A stretch of 64,000 nucleotides of DNA. It comes from Ascarosepion bandense. Its lineage: Eukaryota; Mollusca; Cephalopoda; Sepiida; Sepiidae. Below the pieces are notes generated by a model that made no database searches, was not told the DNA's origin, and worked only from the letters and a program-made list of their open reading frames with translations. Below, piece by piece: positions 41,188 to 51,599 of this stretch (the first letter of the stretch is position 1; each line of letters begins with the position of its first letter). Position numbers and translations under genes: made by a program. The stretch spans positions 6,269,501-6,333,500 of the forward strand of contig JBBBDQ010000330.1 in assembly GCA_037127315.1 (NCBI GenBank). The letters are read 5' to 3'.

Positions 41188-41338
41188 ATGTCTATTGAAC
41201 AGGTGAAGAGGCTCATCCCTTGTTCCCTGTTTAGGATGTGGTTACCGGTTTTCTCTTTTCCAATCTTTTCACTTTCATGTAGCCCCCTGCACATCAGTGG
41301 CGTTACCGCCTTGCTCGGGGTGATATTATTAAAAAAAA
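41188..41338 (+). mobile_element. SINE-like repeat with CR1/L2-type tail
   Basis: GAACAGGTGAAGAGGCTCAT, CCTGTTTAGGATGTGGTTACC, GTAGCCCCCTGCACATCAGTG, GCTCGGGGTGATATTATT and an A-run at 41331-41347. It reads in the direction of the LINE 3' end, so the A-run is its 3' tail. Copies at 18.9 and 19.6 kb. Confidence 0.75.
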
Positions 41339-41347
41339 AGAAAAAAA

Positions 41348-42338
41348 GTGTAGTATGCCAACAATTATGCAAAGCACAATATGCCTATCATGATAGCCAG
41401 TTTGATAAGGGTATAACAGGCACATGCATCAGTCAAATGTGTGTGATAGGTTTTGGCAAAAGCAGTCTATAACCAGGCAAACAGAACCTTCAGGTTGAGT
41501 AACTCTGTCTATTCAGACTGTCTTCAATTATGTTCTAAAATATCTACATATGACATCTAAGTTAATTTTGCTGCCTCATCTTTCAAACTTAAACAACATT
41601 CCTCTCTGTACCCACCCATGATGCTTGCCCACCACAACCACATATGAGCAGAAATACTCAGTATATCAACCACAAGGGGACCAGCATAACTGATTAAAGT
41701 CAGGAAACTGAAATGCAAATTAGTAGTACCAAACAGAATTATTACTGCAGGCCATATTTATTCACCCAGACTAAACATGAACATGTTAACTATTTGAATC
41801 CATTAAGATTGGAAGTGAGTTAAATAGCAATAAGGAGATTCAGATCTCAAAAATCCAAGGTCATAATTTCAAGGGTAAAATATCATCAATCAAAAGTGTA
41901 AAGTATTCACATCACAACTGACAACACACAACTAACACTTGAGAGCTAAAAAATAATCCTGTGGTCAAAAGTAGTTCTCTTATTGAAGTAAGAAATGTTG
42001 TGATTGTTTGAGAGTGGTAAGGAAGTGCAAACAATTTACAATATTTCGAGGCCTACTAAAGTCGTCCCGATGTTGCTTTGAACTTTCTTTGTCAACAATA
42101 CAAAGAATACAAATTCTTTTTTGAGTTAAAACTTGTTTTTTCTCCTTTTGTTACCATGTGAGCCATGCCTAGTATAATATTAGGACTTTATTATTATTAT
42201 TTGTATTTTAATTCCAGTTTACTATTGTTGCTTTTATTGTAACACACTAGTTTGATATTAGTCTTTTACAACAACAGCTGAGGATCAAGCAATCAGTTGT
42301 ACTGTTATTGCTTTTTATTATTTTTATTGAAAAGGTAA
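41348..42338. other. No gene seen
   Basis: Unassigned; no long open frame with a recognisable domain, no repeat family of this window. Confidence 0.4.
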
Positions 42339-42648
42339 CTTCCCGATTTCTCGTTCTGAACCGATATCCACTGCACCATAACACACATAGTATTCTTTAC
42401 TGATTGTTTGTAAAGAATTTACTCCCTAAAGAGGAGATGGCTTTTAAAAAATAAACAGGCTTTTATATATATATATAATTCCAAGTGAAGAGGACTCAAG
42501 GTTTTTTTTTTATTTTGAGTGCTCTGGCATTTATTTTATTATAAACAGTGTTCAATATAATGAGTATTACAGAGCTTAATATAATAGAATTATATGGTTA
42601 TATATCAATTTTACATTGCAACATGGAAATTTCTATGTTTCGAGATAG
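42339..42648. repeat. Duplicated block, copy 2 (partner 38000-38335)
   Basis: Begins abruptly inside the reversed box A region of a family A SINE and ends abruptly within the hammerhead sequence (GTTTCGAGATAG). Sequence between is nearly the same as copy 1. Because it starts and ends in the middle of known repeats, the block was moved as DNA and not as a single retroelement. Confidence 0.93.
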
Positions 42649-42854
42649 TGGCCAAAATAACCAAAAGTTTTCAGATAATTATTCAATTTTCTATATTTCA
42701 AACTATCACTTTTACTTCACTGCAAATATTAAATATGTCTGTATGATCTCCTGAAAGAAAGGCAATTCATGTTTATTTTTTTCTTTAATTGATTTCACTC
42801 CATGCAAGATAGTAAAGGCAATAAAATTCAAGGGTCACAGGATGTGAAAGAATT

Positions 42855-43319
42855 AGAAACATTAACAGTGAGAAAAAAGAGAAAAGAGTAATCAGGAGGA
42901 CAGAAGTTAGCAATTGACATTGCATTTCAATTTTTGCAGATTTAAATTGGCTGGAAAACATGTAGCTGAAAGAGTTCTACAGTCAAGAAAAGAAAATGTT
43001 AGGATCAAACTTACAGCGACATCTAGCCAGCTCAACCGTAAATTGAAAAAATCTTGGTGCCAGTCTAATATTGCACTTAAGTTCATAAAATCTAGGTACA
43101 AAAGCAAAGAGCTCATCTAAACAATTATCATGAAAATATTTATAAAACAAAGCACAGAGGCAACTTTATGGCAGTGGGTAAGTAACTGAAACGAGCTGCC
43201 AGATTAGAACCAAAAATATTGCTGATTCTTCTTTGGATTTTATCAAAGAGCTCAAGGTAAATAGCAGGGGTACTGGACCACATGTAGCAGGAATAATCTA
43301 AGCATGGATGAATGATAGA
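42855..43319 (-). pseudogene. CR1/L2-like LINE, C-terminal segment (part of interrupted copy)
   Basis: On the minus strand 'FSFLDCRTLSATCFPANLNLQKLKCNVNCQLL' (about 43005-42905) corresponds to the 'SRLWNSLPxxCFPxxYNLQKFKCKVN' terminus of the better copies; preceding pieces (43260-43020) fit 'FYKYFHxxCFDELFAFVP'. This is the 3' part of a LINE whose upstream part resumes at 44061, beyond an insertion. Confidence 0.72.
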
Positions 43320-43332
43320 CTTACAGATATGT
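43320..43332. repeat. 13-bp target-site duplication, left
   Basis: CTTACAGATATGT, repeated exactly at 44048-44060, brackets the tRNA-Ser-like composite. Confidence 0.9.
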
Positions 43333-44047
43333 TCTGGAAATTAACGAATTTTAACGAAACTTGGTTATAAGCAACCGACAATTTGTAATGTATTATTTTG
43401 AACATTATTTTTACCGATACTCATATTTAAGTAGATATTCTGTTTTCAATTAAACAGTATTTTTATATTTATATCTATTGGTCTGATTATTTACGATAAA
43501 TTTTTATTACGAAAATGTGTGCTATCCAGCAGGATTCAAACCTGCGACCCCTATTACATAGGGGAAGCATACCATTTGATCTGGTACTGTCTTGACCACT
43601 CAGCCATGAATAGCCTCCTGATCAGACGAGGTTTTTATCATGCTTATATAACACAACTTTCGATCTACTGTAAACAAACATATCTGCTCTGAAATGTATC
43701 GTAATGTCAACAAATGTAAACATGTTACGGAAATTAACAAATTTTAACGAAACTTGGTTATAAGCAACCAACAATTTGTTATGAATTATTTTGAACATTA
43801 TTTTTACCGATACTCGTATTTAAGTAGATATTCTGTTTTCTTTTAATTAAACAGTATTTTTATGGTATGCTTCCCCTATGTAATAGGGGTCGCAGGTTCG
43901 AATCCTGCTGGATAGCACACATTTTCATAATAAAAATTTATCATAAATAATCAAGCTGGTAGATATAAAAATACTGTTTAATTAAAGAAAAAACAGAATA
44001 TCTACTTAAATACGAGTATTGGTAAAAATAATGTTCAAAATAATTCA
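43333..44047 (-). mobile_element. tRNA-Ser-like composite element with inverted and tandem parts
   Basis: A 715-bp insert bordered by a 13-bp duplication. Read on the minus strand it has a partial unit, then a full unit, joined head to tail. The full unit holds a class II tRNA-like segment (GGCTGAGTGGTCAAGAC, a long variable arm CCCCTATGTAATAGGGG, box B-like GGTTTGAATCC at 43525-43615). The partial unit has a second tRNA 3' half in the plus-strand view at 43863-43920 with CAGGTTCGAATCCTG. The words GGAAATTAACGAATTTT at 43336 and GGAAATTAACAAATTTT at 43728 mark the unit end twice. The family's other copy is at 16820-17260. Confidence 0.8.
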
Positions 44048-44060
44048 CTTACAGATATGT
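44048..44060. repeat. 13-bp target-site duplication, right
   Basis: Exact copy of 43320-43332. Confidence 0.9.
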
Positions 44061-45400
44061 AAGAGAAAAATTGTCTCTCTCAACACAGCGAAACCACTAA
44101 CAATGGATTCAATATAGTCGTTCCACTTCATATGTCAGCTGAGATATTAACCTGAGAAAGTGCAACATGTCAGTTTCCTGGAGGTTAGCATCAACCATGC
44201 TGATGGAAGGCAGAGAGGAGGTTCTCAGACTCTTAATGGAGAGATGTTTAGTTTTGGAGGCGTTAAAAGTGACAAGCCATCTTTTTACCCCCAGTTAACA
44301 ATGGTCTAGTGGTCATTTTGGACATCAGCTGACATTTTGACCTTGTCAAACTGATCAGCCTTACTATTAGGGATTGAGTAAATGGTTGTAAAGGCTATTT
44401 TTTTCTTACATCACTGTAAGAATGTGTATTGTGGTGCAGTGGATATTGGCTTGAATGACAAATTGGCATGCCAAGTTCAAATTCCAGTTGAATTCCTTGC
44501 ATTCACTTATGTGCAAATACCCTTGGGAAAGGTATTAATCCATCTCTTCCCTCCAGTTATGGGTTAAATAACAGGACAGATTGGGTTTTATAGCCTTGGC
44601 TGGCAACCAGTCTACTGCAGAAAGTAATGGCAACCTACTGTGGGATAATCTTCTGCCCAATAAGTCATGTCTCTTTCGAGACATGATTGCCCAAGCGTTT
44701 ATCATGTATGGCACTTAACTGACTGAAATGGTTGTCATCAGTGTAGATGCTAGTCAAGTTGAGAGCTGCTGTCATCAGGAAGGTTTTTAATGAAAATTAA
44801 AAACAATGTATGACCAAGAATGAAGATCTCGAAGAGTGGCCTTTCAGAACAACTTTCATTTCACAATTTGATAAGAAAGACTGGTCAGCTTAAAAATGTG
44901 TCCAGAGATACCATAACTTTTCAGCTTGTGGAGAAGACCTATATGCCAGACCCTGTCGACGGCTTTAGAGATATCCAATGCTAGAGCTCAGGCTTCACCA
45001 TTTTTATCTAGAGCATAAGACTCTTTCTACAATTATTGTCAGTATATCAGCAGTTGACCTGGAGAAACAAAAGCCATATTGCTTGTCTCAGAAAAGGTCC
45101 TGTGATGAGAGATGAATTGATTAGGGCCTTTATTATACAGTCAAGAGAGAACAGGAACCAGTTTGAGAGCACACTTGATGACTATTACAGGGATACCATC
45201 AGGTTCACATGCTTTGTTAGAATCTAGGTTAGAGATGATACGCATATAACCCTTTCCGTGGTTTCTGCTACCACTCAAGTTAGGCAGAGACTTTCCAGAT
45301 GAGTAAAAAACAGATTTTTTTTTTTTTTTTTGAGAATTTATAAGCAAAGCATCCAGCTTTATCAGCAGATGTTAACATTTCTAATTGATTGAAGAGGGGG
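44061..45400 (-). pseudogene. CR1/L2-like LINE, reverse-transcriptase region (interrupted copy)
   Basis: On the minus strand 'ISNLDSNKACEPDGIPVIVIKCALKL' (about 45240-45150) is the conserved N-terminal RT motif of CR1/L2-like elements. 'LDISKAVDRVWH' and 'GLLHKLKSYGISGHTFKL' (about 44990-44900) cover RT motif A, and 'RDLHSWSYIVF'-type pieces (about 44840-44770) precede the catalytic region. A family A SINE at 44390-44725 splits it just where 'LHLYTDDN' (a decayed YADD) should lie. Together with 42855-43319 it forms one LINE of about 2.5 kb, damaged by stops. Confidence 0.78.
44390..44725 (+). mobile_element. tRNA-derived SINE, family A, with 10-bp target-site duplication
   Basis: AAATGGTTGT occurs at 44380-44389 and 44726-44735. 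Inside, GTGGTGCAGTGGATATTGGC (box A-like), CAAGTTCAAATTCC (box B-like), CCCTTGGGAAAGGTATTAATC, GGTTTTATAGCCTTGGC and the CACTTAACTGACTG end are present. It is inserted in the opposite orientation to the LINE it interrupts. Confidence 0.9.
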
Positions 45401-45934
45401 AATAGACTTAGCACTTATTTATTTTTATTACAGAGCTGCCAGTGATCACAAGAGCCAAAATTCTTAAAGACTATTGGTGCCTCATTCTCTTGGCAAATGG
45501 ACTTTTCTCCTTTGAAGAATCACTTTCATTTATTCTGAGCAGCAATAAATAAACACCTGTTACAAGAGCTGTCACACTGGTATAGCTAAAAATAGTGGTT
45601 CCTGTGTGCTGTAGTGGCCGAGCATGCTGGTTGTTTTTTTTTTTTCTACGGATGTATGCCTGTTAGCTTTTGAAAATTACTTGGCATTCCTTAAAAAAAA
45701 AAACTGAAAGAAAATAAGCATGAAAGAAAAAGATATTAGCCTGTGTGAAATGACTGAAAGAAAAGCAATAACAGTAACAAAGGTGAAAACATTGTTTCCT
45801 TGAGAGCTGTTCCTAAAATAATGTTATAAATATCATAGATTGGTAATCCTGGGACTTGTACCTGAATTGGCAAAGTAAAGAAATATTAGCCACAAATCCT
45901 TAAGGTCCACTGTTCTTTTACTTTTTATAACAAA
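45401..45934. other. No certain gene; possibly upstream LINE remnant
   Basis: May contain further old 5' sequence of the interrupted LINE, but I could not recognise coding words. Short T and A runs near 45630 and 45690. Confidence 0.35.
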
Positions 45935-46239
45935 TCTAAATCTAATCTTTATTATAAATGGAACTATGTGTGTTTGTGTGTGTGTGTCCATTACCTATAG
46001 ACTCCGAAACGGCTGAACTGATTTTCTTGAAAATTTACACAGTTGTACTATAAGTGTCTGTGAGTGTTCTTAGCTAGGTTTTGTGTTGAGGTACCCCCGA
46101 TAAATATCGAGAATCGAAAAAAATCGGGTTATAGAAAGAGTGGTCCGATTTTAATCAAATTTGATACACTCATAGACAAAGACATAGGAAAGGATATTCA
46201 GTTTCAAGGTTGCAGTTCTTACAATAGTGCAGAAAATCG

Positions 46240-46285
<46 letters not shown>

Positions 46286-46663
46286 GCAAGATGTTTGTGT
46301 GTGTGTCTGTTTATCTGTCTGTATGTCTCTATTTTTTCTACCCTTTTATTTTAGTTTTTGCTTCGGGTTTGGCTCTAAGTAGGTATAATTGTAATTCTTA
46401 GCCATGATACCATTTACTCAGAGGACTTATTTAGCCTTCAAAATTCAGTTTACGGCGAAAAAACTTATTTGGTATCGATACCAGGAAATTAAAATTTGAC
46501 TTACATCCATTCATTTTTCTTTCAGTCTACGGTTTCACTTTAACTGGAAACAACTATTGCTTTTTAGTCTTTCATGCCAACATCCAAAGAATTTGAGCTC
46601 CAGGACCATGGATTAGTTTTAAAGTTTTCATTACACTCGAGCAACGCTGAGCTATACTGCTAG
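45935..46663 (+). mobile_element. Non-autonomous Helitron, copy 1
   Basis: Starts TCTAAATCTAATC...TTATAAATGGAACTATGTGTG, followed by (GT)n and CCGAAACGGCTGAACTGATTTTC, the usual 5' look of animal Helitrons. It ends with CTCGAGCAACGCTGAG (a short hairpin) and ACTGCTAG, with host A before and T after, as Helitrons insert between A and T. Copy 2 at 49560-50270 matches along the full length and has the same ends. No Rep/helicase gene is present. An internal (TA)n tract lies at 46240-46281. Confidence 0.85.
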
Positions 46664-46904
46664 TCAATAATAGAAGAAAAGTTTGCTTCTGTTGTGTGTC
46701 GTCTTGGATTCTTGTGATTTATTATATCAGAACCCCAACAATTCAACACGAAGACTAAAAGATTTCTTCAGATTTCTTTTCCTCACTTTATTTCAGAAAG
46801 TTCGTAGTAGGTATCATGGAGGAAGGAAGTTGATTTTCTAAATGTAGCTTAGATCTGACACAAAGCTGAAAGTATGGGGGTACCTAGTGAGGATTAAACA
46901 CACT
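46664..46904. other. No gene seen; tRNA-like repeat fragment
   Basis: GATTTTCTAAATGTAGCTTAGAT at 46831 and AGTATGGGGGTACCTAGTGAGGATT near 46873 match the tandem tRNA-like repeat at 52.43 kb. Confidence 0.55.
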
Positions 46905-46985
46905 TCTTCTATGTACTGTCCCTTTAGAACATAGGTGATCATGGCTCTCCACATTTCCCAATCCCTTGTAGCTCCTTGTTATCCT
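46905..46985 (-). mobile_element. RTE-like LINE, extreme 3' end
   Basis: CTTCTTCTATGTACTGTCCCTT, GGTGATCATGGCTCTCC match the reverse of the 3' end at 24601-24660. Only about 80 bp remain. Confidence 0.72.
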
Positions 46986-47239
46986 ACTCAAACCCCACTA
47001 GGTAGCAGTGTATACCATTGATAGTTTAGATATTTCTGTATGTGTTTGGGACCCTGCATAGTGTCTATATGAAAGTCTTAATCTGAAAAGGCTACTTAAG
47101 AACATTACTCAAATTCTTAGTTTAATGTTTTGGGCAAATCTAATCCTATTCTGTATTTCAATTTCAACTCCGATACTAAACTGGCCCACATTTGAAGTGA
47201 TTAGTATTTACTTATTCTATAGAAATTGACTGGACTAAA

Positions 47240-47392
47240 AATTTAGTCCTTTTTTGAGTGAATGAATAGCAGATTAAGGACAAGTTAGGGATGGTTATGA
47301 GGCAAAAATTACTTAGAGCAACAAAAGACAGGAAGTTGTGGAGAGCCATGAGCATCCACATCTTGAAAGGACATGGTGCATAAAAGGACTAT
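47240..47392 (+). mobile_element. RTE-like LINE, 3' end copy
   Basis: From about 47260: GAATAGCAGATTAAGG, AGAGCAACAAAAGACAGGAAG, TTGTGGAGAGCCATGAGC, CTTGAAAGGACATGGTGCATAA; it matches the last 130 bp of other copies. The stretch 46986-47239 before it holds nothing recognised. Confidence 0.75.
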
Positions 47393-47974
47393 TTTCTGTT
47401 GATCTTTAAAAAAGAAAATGCCTTTCAATTTTTCACTTGACTAAACATAAATGTGTTTCATGGCAAAATAAAGCTTTTGTTGTTGTTCAGTCTGACTTTA
47501 AAATCTGTAATAATTGCATTGCCTGAATCTTTCTGAAATAAGAGTGGCTGACATGTGCTGTGTTAAGTCTTTAAAATGCTTTCTTTTGGTTATTTGAACA
47601 CCAAATATTGAAGAAATTAAATTCCGAGGACCAGATGCCAAAAAAAAAAATGCTATGCTGAATTGTCAAGAGCTTTAGGTTACATTCATAGATTACCACA
47701 TTGGGGATGCAATATTATATGCATTAAAAGTTTGTATATATATAATTTTTATGTATATATATAAAACCTAGAGCAGGTTCAGTATTTTAAATACTTGTTT
47801 GGATACAGTGAGTATATCACTGAGAAAATATCTGCTGTGTTGGTGAGCTTTCAAATTTGCAGTTTACTGTGGCATAGAATTTTCTATATAAGAACCGTGA
47901 TTTTACTTAAAAAATGATTTTTTAAAAATCTCTTTGAATTTTTTTTTTATATGAAAGTTATGGTACCTGGTAGA
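47393..47974. other. No gene seen
   Basis: AT-rich; no repeat assigned. Confidence 0.4.
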
Positions 47975-48200
47975 CTAATGTATACTCAGTTGAAATTTCT
48001 GGAATACATAAGGAAAGAGGGCTTGCAGAATTTAAGACTCACAGGACATGGTGAAATGAAGAAATATGTGGTGTGTGACCTTTCTAAATGAATTGCAGAA
48101 TGTGGACTGTGACAGGACAAGCATTGCTTAGAACTATGGAAGATAAGAAGTTGTGGAGAGCTATGATTGCCCAAGTGCTGAAGGAACATAGCACATGATA
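47975..48200 (+). pseudogene. RTE-like LINE, 3' end copy
   Basis: 'TQLKFLEYIRKEGLQNLRLTGHGEM' (about 47978-48055) is the conserved C-terminus; the 3' end follows (TTGTGGAGAGCTATGATTGC, GCTGAAGGAACATAGCAC). 5' truncated. Confidence 0.8.
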
Positions 48201-48242
48201 GAAAACTTATACCCAGTGTAACTATAGCATTCTAATATCAAA

Positions 48243-48480
48243 TGGTTTACAGCCACATTACATTGAAATACCAGTTCCCATATGGTCACCAGTTAAACAA
48301 CGCCAAAACCAGTCAGTATGTAGATAGGTGACTGCTTGGGAATACCAGGTACTGTAAATTCGGATGTGCAGGTGGTGTAATGGATAACAGCTCAGAATTG
48401 TTAATCAGTCAAGTTCTAATTCCCACTGGGTTCATTATATTTACTTACTCTCAAATACCCTTGGAAATAATGTATATACC
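48243..48480 (+). mobile_element. 5S/tRNA SINE subtype 2, partial
   Basis: 5S-like head with GTTTACAGCCACATTACATTG and GATAGGTGACTGCTTGGG, then GGTGTAATGGATAACAGC (box A-like) and AAGTTCTAATTCCC (box B-like). The tail is not recognisable. Confidence 0.72.
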
Positions 48481-49559
48481 TGCTTCATTTCAGGACAAAC
48501 ATAAAATCAGGACAGAATCCATTTAGTATTTCATATATCCTTTTGCTTTAATATAACAAGTTATGGACAGACAAATTATGGAACATGTAGCATAAAGACA
48601 TTGTTTATTGATGCGTAGTACTAGTTAAAAATGACAAAATTGCATTTCAGCCTCGGGTCATAAGGGGTCCTGGGTATGACGGTAAACTACATCCTGCAGC
48701 AAGACCTCTGATTGGGAGGTTGTGAAGAGCATGAAACCACCTCTTAATTGCTGTTGTTCCCAGGTCCACCTTGACCCAGAGTGGTAGCAGCTGTTAGGGT
48801 CCCAGCTATGGGTAAATAGTTAACCCCCCCCCCCAAACTGGGGTCAAAACACTATGAAAGTATAAAAATTGACTTTTATAGAAAAATATGTTTGTGAAAG
48901 AAAAAAAATTGTCATCAATACATTTTTGAATACAAAACTAGAAGATATCTTCAGTTTTCTAAAATAAAAAAAAAGAATAAAAACAAATAATTTTCATCAA
49001 AACCTGACTAAATCAGCCGTTTCACTATAACTGAACATTAAAAAAAACCCCTAAAACCCTACCTTTTTGGCATTAAATAACCCACATAGGATGATATGCT
49101 GTTGAAAATTCACTTGGATCAGAATGACTGCTCTATATATAATATCTGTTTGAACATAATATCTCACTTCTGTGTTTTAGAGTTCACGGAAAAGTTTTGA
49201 GGGGTGCCTGATCCCATGGATTACAACTCTGCGGTGACATCACCTGCATTGCAGTAAGGAGAGAGTGGTTGGGGGGGATACCAGTGTGAAAGTGCTTATG
49301 GCAAATGGACAGTTTTTGCCTGTGGCTTGTAAGAAAACATATGGGTATACCACATCAAAAACAACCATGTGTCATACTGCCTCCCCTACTTTTTTGTGGG
49401 GGGATCAGTGTAGTATCGGTGCACTCTACAGAATTTATGATTTGTAAGATATTTTTCCTAAGATGTTCAAGAAATGGAATGCTGATGTGATGTGATATAT
49501 ACATTACTTGACGGCTTACTTTCAGGATTGACATTTAAATCAAGGCAGGATTCATTTTA
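48481..49559. other. No gene seen
   Basis: The stretch 48650-48840 is less AT-rich, with a C run at 48825-48834 and near-complementary words, perhaps an unassigned repeat. The open frames near 49265-49490 are short and without a domain. Confidence 0.4.
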
Positions 49560-50270
49560 TCTAAATCTAAACTTATTTATAAATGGAACTTTGTGTGTGT
49601 GTCCATTACCTATAGATTCTGAAATGGCTGAACCAATTTTCTTGAAAATTTACACAGTCGTAATATAAGCATGTGCGAGTGTTTTTAGCTAGGTTTTGTG
49701 TTGCGGTACTCCTGATAAATATCGATAATCGAAAAAAATCGGGTTATAGAAAGAGTGGTCCGATTTTTATCAAATTTGATACACTCATAGACAAAGACAT
49801 AAGAAACGATATTCAGAAATTTCCAGGTTGCAGTTCTTACAATAGTGCAGAAAATTGATCATTTATACATATATATATAAACGGCAAGATGTTTGTGTGT
49901 GTGTCTGTTTATCTGCCTGTATGTCTGTATTTTTTTTCAGCCCTTTTATTTTAGTTTTTGCTTTGGGTTTGGCTCTAAGTAGATATAATTGCAGTTCTTA
50001 GTCTCAGCCATGATAATATTTACTCAGAGGACTTATTTAGCCTTCAAAATTCAGTTTACGATGAAAAAACCTTATTTGGTATCGATACCAGGAAATAAAA
50101 ATTTGACTAACATCCATTCATTTTTCTTTCAGTCTACGGTTTCACTTTAACTGGAAACAACTATTGCTTTTTAGTCACTCGTGCCAACGTCCAAAGAGTT
50201 TGAGCTCCAGGACCATGGATTAGTTTTAAAGCTTTCATTAGACCCGATCAACACCAGGCTATACTGCTAG
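49560..50270 (+). mobile_element. Non-autonomous Helitron, copy 2
   Basis: Full-length twin of 45935-46663. It begins TCTAAATCTAAAC after A and ends with CCCGATCAACACCAGG hairpin remnant, TACTGCTAG and T. Both copies share words such as GTGGTCCGATTTT, TATTTGGTATCGATACC and CTACGGTTTCACTTTAACTG with few differences. Confidence 0.86.
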
Positions 50271-50394
50271 TATTTTATATATCTGTTTTAGCTTAATTTT
50301 TTTAATTCTCTGTCCAAAACGTATTAAGAAAAAAGACTGTTCATTAATACATGGTACTAGTTAAAAGTGACTTACAAAAGTATGCTAAAGCACC

Positions 50395-50730
50395 AGTTCT
50401 TGTAAAATTAGTAGTTAAGCAACATAGTCGGGACAGAACTTAAATGGGTGACTGCTTGGGAATATCAAGTGCTATAAGCTTGGATGGTGTAATGGGTAAT
50501 GGCTCAGAATTGTTAATTGGAGAGCTGAGTTCCAATTCCAGTCGGGTTTGTTGGATTCATTTATGTGCAAATTCCCTTGGGAAAGGGATGAATCTACCTA
50601 TTCTCTGCCCAGCTATGGGTCAGTTAGTAAGAATTTTATCTCTAGACCATTATTATTTACAATAAAATGCAAAATTCTTACAATATTTTCTGGCTTTAAA
50701 TAACCTTCAAAGATGCTACCAAATATCGCA
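50395..50730 (+). mobile_element. 5S/tRNA SINE subtype 2
   Basis: 5S-like head truncated at its start (GTTAAGCAACATAGTCG, AAATGGGTGACTGCTTGGG), tRNA-like unit (GGTGTAATGGGTAATGGC and GAGTTCCAATTCC), CCCTTGGGAAAGG, and the subtype 2 tail ATATTTTCTGGCTTTAAATAACC at 50678-50704. The tRNA-like unit differs from that of the 11.35/40.4 kb copies. Confidence 0.78.
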
Positions 50731-51599
50731 TTCTGAAAACAGGTTATGCAAAAAATAGATTAATTTCCAATAAATGCACTAAAATTTGAAAAATGTCTTA
50801 AATCTGTAGATACTCTGTGCACTGAACATGTTGAATATTTATCAACAGTTGTGTATGTGTGACACAACTGGATTCTTCTGTGATTGGGATCCCAACATAG
50901 ATGATAAATGATTTGTTAAATTCGGAACCTTGTGCCTGTATATAATAATAAATAAAAAAAAGGGATGAAAGATCAAAAGGACAGATTTTTCCCTTGACAC
51001 TGTAATTATTTTAAGTACTGTCACTCCTCAGCAATGTTTGTTTAAAAAAGCAATGATTAGAATTGTAATAAAAACTAAACATGATTAAAATGAATTAATT
51101 GTTCTTGAGAATTTACAACAAAAATATTAAACACTATTAGATAGCTTATTAAGAATAATTTTACATTTACATTATTCTAAAAACTAATTCACTTAAAACT
51201 AATGGAATGCAATATTTTTCATTTACTAATTCATAAAGAAATTGATTACATCATTTAATCCCAGTCCCAATTTCTTTTTTCTTAAGAGACCTGGAATGTT
51301 ATATCTATGATGATTTTTAAGGTAAAATCTTACTTAAGATACCATTTCTTCATAGGGTTTCTAAAAAGTAGTTTCCTAGGATATGATGTTGATTTAATCT
51401 GATATAACCTCACCAGGCAAATCGATTGATAGATATTTATTAGTGTTCCCACTACACAATGGATGAGACACAGTGAGTTTCAGGTAGGTTTATCAGCAAT
51501 ATTGTGGGAAAATTCTCAAACCCCTTCGGCACTTTATTTTTCAGGGATTCCTCAAGTGCCAGGCAATGAACTCGGCCCTCTTATGAGGGAGAGGTAAAG
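50731..51599. other. No gene seen
   Basis: AT-rich; a possible upstream extension of the following LINE from about 51490 could not be proved. Confidence 0.4.

Noticed and set aside
43520..43620. Functional tRNA-Ser gene
   Set aside because: Body resembles a class II tRNA, but the acceptor stem does not pair, the T-run is absent and it belongs to a repeated element with target duplication.
46064..46282. Conserved small protein shared by both Helitron copies
   Set aside because: The frames at 46064 and 49673 are similar only because the DNA is; substitutions and indels are not codon-biased and no start or domain stands out.
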